NCBI GenBank assembly: GCA_035294325.1
Contig: DATGLE010000242.1
Coordinates: 1 to 5,007 of the forward strand
Direction of reading: 5' to 3'
DNA: 5,007 bases
Origin: DATGLE01 sp035294325
Lineage (GTDB): Bacteria; Chloroflexota; Ktedonobacteria; Ktedonobacterales; Ktedonobacteraceae
The notes beneath the pieces were generated by a model. That model saw nothing but the letters and a program-made list of their open reading frames with translations, ran no database searches and was not told the DNA's origin. Of the stretch, positions 1 through 5,007 are shown one piece after another (within the stretch, counting starts at the first letter, position 1; each line of letters starts with the position of its first letter). Both the position numbers and the translations under genes were made by a program.

Positions 1-1937
1 GTGGGGGAGAGCGCTGTATACAATGCCCCACACCGGCTCTGCTCTTCGGCACTTACTCCGTCCGCGAAGAGCGCGCATATGTCGTCTTCAAAGACTGTTT
101 TCGCCAGTTTGTGCCCCCTCTTGCCTTGATCCTGCTTTTTAGACAGATGCGTTTGTCTTTGCCACACGTTGGTAAGCTGGAATCTGAAAGCGGCCAGCGG
201 GGAGATGCGCTGAGGGTGACAGAAAAGGTGGCGGATGGACGGATACCAGGGGCGCGTCGCTGCCAGTTCGTTAAAGACCTGGTAGTTGTACCCGGCACGC
301 GACCATAAGGGCAGCGCAAGAAAGAATTGCTGCACGATATAGTCATCGGCCAGGATACGGGCCGGCGGCGAGAACCAGAATTCGAGCATGTCGATGGCTT
401 TCCTGACCTGCGCTGGCTGCTGGAGCATCGTCAGCAGGGTGTCGCGGTAGACTCGCCAGAAAGCGGCAGTATGCGCCGGCGGCAGAGCAGGTGAGAAGAG
501 CGCCTGTACCAGTCGCAGGTGAGACTCCTGTGATACCGTGCAGCGGAAAAAATTAGGAATGCAGTTCTCCAGCGTAGCAATAAAATCTCGCTCAGGCAGG
601 CGCGCAAGGCTATGTTGCAACTGCGCAGCCTGCTCCATACTCATCTCGCCACTGGAGAGCGCGAGAATACTGCCAGCCCGCGCCCGTGCGTCATCAGAGA
701 GCGCGGGATGGCTGCGATATCGCTCGCATAGCGTAAGCTCCGCCAGCGAAAAATCGGCCAGGGAGAGCGTCGAGAAAAACGATTCCAGCAGGCTATCATC
801 GAGCGGTATGCGGTGAGCGGCAATGAGCGCGAGGATGCGCCGGTACTCACGACGAAAGGCAGGAGAAGTCCGCTCCTGCCTGGTTCTATACAACGCCCGT
901 GCCATACGGCGCAATTCCTCGCACTCGTCCTCAGTGAAGGCTGTTTGCTGCTCAAAAGCATTGAGCGCGCAATGGATGACGCTCACATCCCCGGCTGTTA
1001 GCGCGCCGGCGCCGTTCTGGATATGCGCGTAAAGGGCGAGCTGGTCGAGGCGCTCGTCGATGGTGACGGGGGACGGGAAGCGCCGCGCGTGGGTGAAGAG
1101 CGGCAAAAGCGTCTCGTAGCGCTCTGGATGCGCCGCTGCCGCTGCCAGAGCCGCGTAGGGTGACAGGGCAACAGCGCTCGTGGCGCCGGTCTCTCCATCG
1201 AGAATGAAATATGATCGCTGATCCTCCTCTGTGGGGTGGAACAGGGAGTTGGCGCTGGTTCCGGTGATGAGATATGGCGCCTGGCGCGGGTCGTGATGAT
1301 AGGTGGCAAAGGTGAGCAGCGGCCGGTAAGCCGGGGGCAGCAAATAGCTCACGGCTGCTATCCAGAGGGCGACGTGCTCGGCTGTGTCGCGAATGATGAT
1401 GCGCCGGTGCGTGCCGCTGCTATAGACCACGGCGCAGAGCAGCGGAAGCAGGAGGGCGCGCCGCTGCTCGTGCTCGAGGAAGCGCCATACTTCCGCGATA
1501 TCAAGGGAAGGCGCGACATCGAACGCCGGTAAGATGGGCAGGCTGGCGATCCGCGGGCGCTCTTCGGGGTCGCTGCCGCGCCAGAAAGGACTCTTCCAGA
1601 AGAGGATGGGCGCCGTGCTGGCAAAGCTTTGCGGGGACAGCACGAGGGCATGAGCGAAGAAATTTCCCGGGCGACTGTACTCATCGGCGCCGCAGGACTG
1701 GCTACAGAGCAGCATGCATCTATCATCATCGATATAGTAGCGCAAGGCTACGGGATGAGTCTCGATCTCGCGCGCGTCGAGCGCGGGAGGGATGCGGTAG
1801 TCGATCAGGCGCGCGAGCAGCGCCTGATCGCGCGGCGAGAGTCCCGGCGACATGGCCTTGATTTGAAAACCGGCTCGGCCCGTCGCGGCATGCACATACG
1901 AGGTATAGTAGTATTGTCGCACTGCTGCCATTGCCAT
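1..1937 (-). CDS. GTPase-associated protein 1 (GAP1-N2 type), 3' end cut by window edge
   Basis: Reading the minus strand codon by codon from the ATG at 1937 gives 645 sense codons with no stop before position 1, so the C-terminus is missing. The start is chosen because GAGGG (1945-1949) lies 7 bases upstream; a second in-frame ATG at 1931 is possible. The N-terminus has YYYTS (9-13), TGRAGFQ (19-25), PVALRYY (62-68), EYSRPGNFFAHALVL (86-100) and FWKSPFW (113-119). I recall this pattern as the GAP1-N2 domain. Residues about 190-230 (WIAAVSYLLPP, then LTFATY and a GT turn) resemble the GAP1 middle domain. Beyond about 260 the protein looks mostly helical, as expected for the C-terminal part. 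No P-loop, catalytic triad, signal peptide or membrane segment is visible. GAP1 proteins are predicted partners of TRAFAC-type GTPases in bacterial conflict systems; their biochemical activity is unknown to me. Family confidence is good, function is inference. Confidence 0.82.
   Translation of the reverse strand, partial: MAMAAVRQYYYTSYVHAATGRAGFQIKAMSPGLSPRDQALLARLIDYRIPPALDAREIETHPVALRYYIDDDRCMLLCSQSCGADEYSRPGNFFAHALVLSPQSFASTAPILFWKSPFWRGSDPEERPRIASLPILPAFDVAPSLDIAEVWRFLEHEQRRALLLPLLCAVVYSSGTHRRIIIRDTAEHVALWIAAVSYLLPPAYRPLLTFATYHHDPRQAPYLITGTSANSLFHPTEEDQRSYFILDGETGATSAVALSPYAALAAAAAHPERYETLLPLFTHARRFPSPVTIDERLDQLALYAHIQNGAGALTAGDVSVIHCALNAFEQQTAFTEDECEELRRMARALYRTRQERTSPAFRREYRRILALIAAHRIPLDDSLLESFFSTLSLADFSLAELTLCERYRSHPALSDDARARAGSILALSSGEMSMEQAAQLQHSLARLPERDFIATLENCIPNFFRCTVSQESHLRLVQALFSPALPPAHTAAFWRVYRDTLLTMLQQPAQVRKAIDMLEFWFSPPARILADDYIVQQFFLALPLWSRAGYNYQVFNELAATRPWYPSIRHLFCHPQRISPLAAFRFQLTNVWQRQTHLSKKQDQGKRGHKLAKTVFEDDICALFADGVSAEEQSRCGALYTALSP
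1802..1830. repeat. Perfect 11-bp inverted repeat inside the GAP1 coding region
   Basis: CGATCAGGCGC (1802-1812) is the exact reverse complement of GCGCCTGATCG (1820-1830), with a seven-base loop. It lies about 107 bases into the GAP1 gene, across codons for residues 36-46 (RDQALLARLID), between the TGRAGFQ and PVALRYY motifs. It could form a stable hairpin in the mRNA or be a binding site for a dimeric protein. It could also be a by-product of GC-rich codon choice. Confidence 0.6.
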
Positions 1938-1944
1938 GCATCAT

Positions 1945-1949
1945 CCCTC
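1945..1949 (-). promoter_or_regulatory. Ribosome binding site of the GAP1 gene
   Basis: The minus strand reads GAGGG followed by seven bases and then the ATG at 1937. This is a strong match to the anti-Shine-Dalgarno with normal spacing. It decides the start: the ATG at 1944 directly abuts GAGGG, and the ATGs at 1944 and 1941 are out of the long frame. Confidence 0.75.
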
Positions 1950-1977
1950 AAAACAGCAATAATTCTGTTTGCATTCT

Positions 1978-2006
1978 CTCATACCAGATCCGTTTGAATA
2001 ATGGAA
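1978..2006 (-). promoter_or_regulatory. Weak promoter candidate for the GAP1 gene
   Basis: The stretch 1945-2011 is clearly richer in A and T than the flanking genes. On the minus strand it holds TGGTATGAG, an extended -10-like element (TATGAG at 1983-1978). A poor -35 (TTCCAT, 2006-2001) lies 17 bases upstream. Initiation here would leave a leader of roughly 35 bases. The match is weak and rests on position and composition more than on consensus. Confidence 0.22.
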
Positions 2007-2028
2007 AAAATGATTCGGGGACACCCCG
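2005..2028 (-). terminator. Possible intrinsic terminator after the ATPase gene
   Basis: On the minus strand a CGGGG-TGT-CCCCG hairpin (2028-2016; 5 bp stem, 3-base loop) is followed by AATCA and six T (2010-2005). The stem is all G-C except the loop, but it is short, and the T run starts five bases late. It could therefore be a weak terminator or attenuator between the ATPase and GAP1 genes, allowing partial read-through. Confidence 0.45.
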
Positions 2029-2032
2029 CGCC

Positions 2033-2047
2033 CCGCCAGAAGGGCGG
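2033..2047 (-). repeat. Small GC-rich hairpin in the gap between the two genes
   Basis: CCGCC and GGCGG arms (5 bp) enclose a five-base loop, 26 bases past the ATPase stop codon. With the next hairpin at 2016-2028 it forms a tandem pair. It may help terminate transcription or protect the 3' end of the ATPase message. The arms are short and GC-rich, so chance occurrence is possible. Confidence 0.35.
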
Positions 2048-2073
2048 CTGCCCTGCTGGACCTCCCGCTTTCC

Positions 2074-5007
2074 TTACTCGTCATCCTCTTTATCTGGCCG
2101 CAGCGCCTGGATCTCCCACAGTTCCGCCTCTTCATCCTCGTCTTCATCCTGGTTATCTTCGCTGAATGCGGTGGGCGCGACCTCACCCTTTTTTTGCCTC
2201 TCCATCTGGTACTTTTCGGCGCGCTTGCTCGATCTGCTCCCCCGTTTGCCGCGCCGGCGCGCCTCCTTCACCGCGCCATGTGGGATCGCTTCGATGGCGA
2301 GCGGTGAAGTGTTGTCGTCGGGCGAGGCTCCGTCAAGGCTCAGAGAGGGGAGCACCAGCGGGGCGTCTTGATCTCTGGAAGGAGCGGGGCGCGGCGCTTG
2401 CCGGGAAGAGCCGGGAGTTGGCGTTAAACGCAGCGCGCGGATCATAGCATCGCGCAGCCTGCCATCGATGTCAGCGACGGGACAGCTATAGCGCACGCGG
2501 CAGCGCGTGCGGATGCTCTCGGCCTGGACGGAATCGCCCGCCGGGGGAGGCGACACGCGCAGCGAAAACGTTGGCTGGCGCCGGTTCAATGCCGATAACT
2601 TGACGTAGCAGGTATGCATGTCAAGGTTAAGGATATCCTCTTCCTCTACCCCCAGGTCTTTGCACACGATCTCGGCATCCTGGGCTGAAAGATGGAAGAT
2701 AATCATTTGCTTGACGTTCGCCAGCACCGTCGGCAGCAGGAACTCGTCCAGTTTCTGCAAATATTCCAGCGATTGCGTCGCCAGGAAAAAGGTAGCCCCA
2801 TATTTGCGCAGTTCCGCCAGCGCGCCATAATCGACGCCGGCCAGAGTTTGAAATTCGTCAAGAATGATGGGCAGGCGCACGCGCCCCCACTCCTGCAAGC
2901 TGCCCTGTTCCTCCAGGGTAATCTGCAACAGTCCCAGCATCGTCGCGCCGATCAGAGCCGCGACATCGGCCCCGATCACACCTTTTGCCAGCTTGAGCAG
3001 GATAATCTTACGCTCGGCGATCATCTGGGAGAAGTTGAGCGTTGAAACGCTCTGCCCGATAATGCGCCGCGCGATCACGCTCTCGAACTTGGCGACTTTC
3101 GTAATCACCGGGTTAATCACGTCACGCTGCTGCATCAGCGTGAGCGGTTCGTAGTATTCGCGCCACCAGCGGTGCAGGTAGTCGTCCTCGATGGACTGGA
3201 GTAACGCGTGACAGAAATTTTCGTTGGTCAGCAGGGGCAGGACATCCAGCAGTGTGTACTGCTGTCGCGGCCCCTCCAGCGGATCCTGCGCGACAAGCAC
3301 TTTGTTGGCTTCAAAGAGAGTGCGCAGGCTCATCTCGAAGGCGTTCTCCATGCGCGGTCCCCAGGCAGTAGCCCAGATATGCGCCAGCGTCTTGAGCACG
3401 TCCGAGATGGCTTTATCGCGGCTGCGTCCCAGCGTCACGTCGAGCGGATTGATGCCGACAGAAGCTGTGGTATCTGAGAGGTCGATGAGCACGACCTCCT
3501 CCGCGCGCTCAGGTGGCACCTGGTGCAGAACATGCTCGCAGAGGTCTCCGTGAGGGTCGATCAGGATCAGGCCGCCCTGCTTGATGGCCTCGCGGGCAAT
3601 ATGCTCCATGCAGGTGCTTTTGCCCTCGCCCGACTTGCCAGCGATCAATGTATGCATGGTGAAGAATTGAGGCGTGAGGGCGAAGGGGAGCCGGTAGCCG
3701 CCGTGCTCGGAAAAGCCAATGGGCGGCAGACCCGCCGACGCGCGCGAGAGATCCGGCGGGATCAGCATGGTGCGCGCGCGCCGTTGCTCCACCAGGGCCA
3801 GTTCGGGCAGGGCGCTGGCTGGCGGTAGATGCCAGAGCGAGGCCAGGGCGTCCACGGTAATAAGGTGTTTTGAACTGTGCAGATGCCGCTGCCAGCCGTA
3901 ACGATTCCGCGCCGGATCGCGGCTGAGCAGCAGTTGCGTTTCTCTGGTCGTAATGCGCCTGGGCACGAAATATGCTCCGCTGGCCTGGTGAAATTGCCGG
4001 TAGGCGGCAACCAGGCGCAGCAGCATCTCCTGGCGCTCCTCGGCCTGTTCACGCTCAGCTCGCAGTTGCTCCCAGCGCGTCGCGGGCTGCTCCCCCGCTC
4101 CGTAGGTGCGTATCCTCGGCCCGATAACGTACAGGCGTATTCTGGCGCGATAGGCCATGCGCGAGGTTTGTTGCGCGACCTGGCGCATATTATAGATGGG
4201 TCTGCTGAAGAAAAGGCCCCGGATCCATCCCACTGTGAAGGGCAGTAAAACGCACGCGAGAGCGAGACCGGCGCCCCAACCGGCAATCTGCAAGATCTGC
4301 AAGCTGCTCAGGTGCGGATTGCGCCCGGCTGCCAACTGCCAGAGCGCCGGCAGCAGCCAGCCGGGGATCCAGCGGCGCGCGAGCCAGTAGAGGCCGAAGA
4401 GGATGCCGATGCTGATGAGCGCGGGCGTACTGATGCCCTCTCCGCTGTACCTGTTGAGGAACATATCGCGTTGATAAGCCAGGCGTTCGGCGCGCCGCTC
4501 AGGCTCCAGCGGATGCTCCACCGCTTTGCGCAGGCTATCGCGCGACCAGTCGGGCGGAGCCGGTTCCAGCGCGATCTGTGCGATGGCGCGTGTGCGTTCG
4601 GGCAGCTTGCTCAGTGCGGCCAGCAGGCCGAGCAGCGGATCGATCCCCTCCGTCTCCTGCCCGTTCCCCTGCTCATCCTGCCAGGTGCGCAGCGGAAGAT
4701 ACGCCGGCCTGGCCGCGACCAGTTCGACGGCGGAAGCCGCCTCATAGGAAGCGAGGCAGAAAGGGTCCTCGTATTCGCGCAGCGGGCGAACCTCAAGCTG
4801 CGGGTATTGCGAGCGCAGCAGCGCCTCGGCGTGATCGAGCGCGCTCTGCGTGGTCGCGCGAATGATGAAGCTGCGCTGCTCGGCGGTGCCCGCCAGTTCC
4901 AGAGCCAGCGGATGCCGTTTGTCGAGCACGAGGCTCTGCATGGCCGCTTCGAGATTGATGCGATCCTGCTGCGACTGCGCCGGAGGAATGATATGCAGGG
5001 CCAGCGG
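2074..5007 (-). CDS. Membrane-anchored VirD4/TraG-like P-loop ATPase, 5' end cut by window edge
   Basis: The frame ends with TAA at 2074-2076 and is still open at 5007. The 22 codons upstream of the ATG at 4941 (starting PLALHIIPPAQ) look coding and that ATG has no convincing Shine-Dalgarno, so the true start lies outside. Numbering from that Met (955 residues): an alpha/beta soluble region at 1-165; hydrophobic segments at about 173-190 and 213-240, with a shorter one at 192-205; a helical charged linker at 285-320; Walker A GKSGEGKST at 435-443; strand LILIDPHGDL at 458-467; WGPRMENAF at 527-535; Walker B PIILDEF at 691-697 (D695, E696); ATQS sensor-like motif at 721-724. This order is typical of type IV coupling proteins and HerA/DUF87 ATPases, membrane hexamers that move DNA or protein using ATP. 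The tail has a basic cluster (895-910) followed by an acidic run (929-940). No relaxase or mating-pair gene is visible, so conjugation is not shown; a role with the neighbouring GAP1 gene is equally possible. Confidence 0.9.
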   Translation of the reverse strand, partial: PLALHIIPPAQSQQDRINLEAAMQSLVLDKRHPLALELAGTAEQRSFIIRATTQSALDHAEALLRSQYPQLEVRPLREYEDPFCLASYEAASAVELVAARPAYLPLRTWQDEQGNGQETEGIDPLLGLLAALSKLPERTRAIAQIALEPAPPDWSRDSLRKAVEHPLEPERRAERLAYQRDMFLNRYSGEGISTPALISIGILFGLYWLARRWIPGWLLPALWQLAAGRNPHLSSLQILQIAGWGAGLALACVLLPFTVGWIRGLFFSRPIYNMRQVAQQTSRMAYRARIRLYVIGPRIRTYGAGEQPATRWEQLRAEREQAEERQEMLLRLVAAYRQFHQASGAYFVPRRITTRETQLLLSRDPARNRYGWQRHLHSSKHLITVDALASLWHLPPASALPELALVEQRRARTMLIPPDLSRASAGLPPIGFSEHGGYRLPFALTPQFFTMHTLIAGKSGEGKSTCMEHIAREAIKQGGLILIDPHGDLCEHVLHQVPPERAEEVVLIDLSDTTASVGINPLDVTLGRSRDKAISDVLKTLAHIWATAWGPRMENAFEMSLRTLFEANKVLVAQDPLEGPRQQYTLLDVLPLLTNENFCHALLQSIEDDYLHRWWREYYEPLTLMQQRDVINPVITKVAKFESVIARRIIGQSVSTLNFSQMIAERKIILLKLAKGVIGADVAALIGATMLGLLQITLEEQGSLQEWGRVRLPIILDEFQTLAGVDYGALAELRKYGATFFLATQSLEYLQKLDEFLLPTVLANVKQMIIFHLSAQDAEIVCKDLGVEEEDILNLDMHTCYVKLSALNRRQPTFSLRVSPPPAGDSVQAESIRTRCRVRYSCPVADIDGRLRDAMIRALRLTPTPGSSRQAPRPAPSRDQDAPLVLPSLSLDGASPDDNTSPLAIEAIPHGAVKEARRRGKRGSRSSKRAEKYQMERQKKGEVAPTAFSEDNQDEDEDEEAELWEIQALRPDKEDDE

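Noticed and set aside
53..1729. Several 90-120 codon minus-strand ORFs (53-346, 641-961, 998-1309, 1358-1729)
   Set aside because: All lie in other frames within the long GAP1 reading frame and give low-complexity R/S/A/P-rich translations, typical of GC-rich shadow frames.
1726..1944. A 72-codon minus-strand ORF starting at the ATG at 1944
   Set aside because: Its ATG touches the GAGGG with no spacer, and its arginine- and serine-rich product has no motif. The frame starting at 1937 stays open over 1.9 kb and carries the GAP1-N2 motifs, so this is a frame shadow.
1941..2186. An 81-codon minus-strand ORF bridging the ATPase end and the gap, stopping four bases before the GAP1 ATG
   Set aside because: The position would suit translational coupling, but the first 113 bases overlap the ATPase tail in another frame, the composition is arginine-rich, and no ribosome binding site is evident.
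4286..4303. A perfect tandem 9-bp repeat (ATCTGCAAG twice)
   Set aside because: It encodes the repeated L-Q-I in the second transmembrane segment of the ATPase. Two copies only, in frame, with no sign of function or expansion.
538..4865. Many plus-strand ORFs of 60-146 codons opposite the two genes
   Set aside because: They are antisense to long frames with clear protein motifs, have shadow-like composition and show no recognisable domains.
4939..4941. ATG at 4941 as the start of the ATPase
   Set aside because: No convincing Shine-Dalgarno lies upstream, and the 22 upstream codons are open and coding-like to the window edge. The real start is almost certainly outside.

Overview
The window is GC-rich and densely coding. 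It holds two large genes on the minus strand, both cut by the window edges, and a 136-base gap between them. No tRNA, rRNA, CRISPR array, transposase or recombinase was seen. The GC-rich coding style and the protein types are reminiscent of Chloroflexota (Ktedonobacteria-like) or, less likely, Actinomycetota. That placement is an inference from gene style, not something the sequence proves.

Right and centre (5007 down to 2074): a membrane-anchored P-loop ATPase of the VirD4/TraG/TraD (type IV coupling protein) and HerA/DUF87 superfamily. It has a soluble alpha/beta N-terminal region, two transmembrane segments, a RecA-like motor with clear Walker A and Walker B motifs, and a charged C-terminal tail. 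The reading frame is still open at the right edge, so the true start lies outside the window.

Gap (2073 down to 1938): two small hairpins, one followed after five bases by a run of six T on the minus strand (possible terminator or attenuator). An AT-rich stretch follows with a weak promoter candidate, then a good Shine-Dalgarno sequence for the next gene.

Left (1937 down to 1): an uninterrupted reading frame of 645 codons that runs off the left edge without a stop. Its N-terminus matches, from memory, the GAP1-N2 type of 'GTPase-associated protein 1'. Such proteins have been described by comparative genomics in predicted bacterial conflict (defence/signalling) systems built around TRAFAC-type GTPases.

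Taken together, the window looks like part of a larger same-strand cluster in which a membrane DNA/protein-pumping ATPase is paired with a GAP1-type protein. Whether the partner GTPase genes lie just outside cannot be seen here. That is the main prediction to test.
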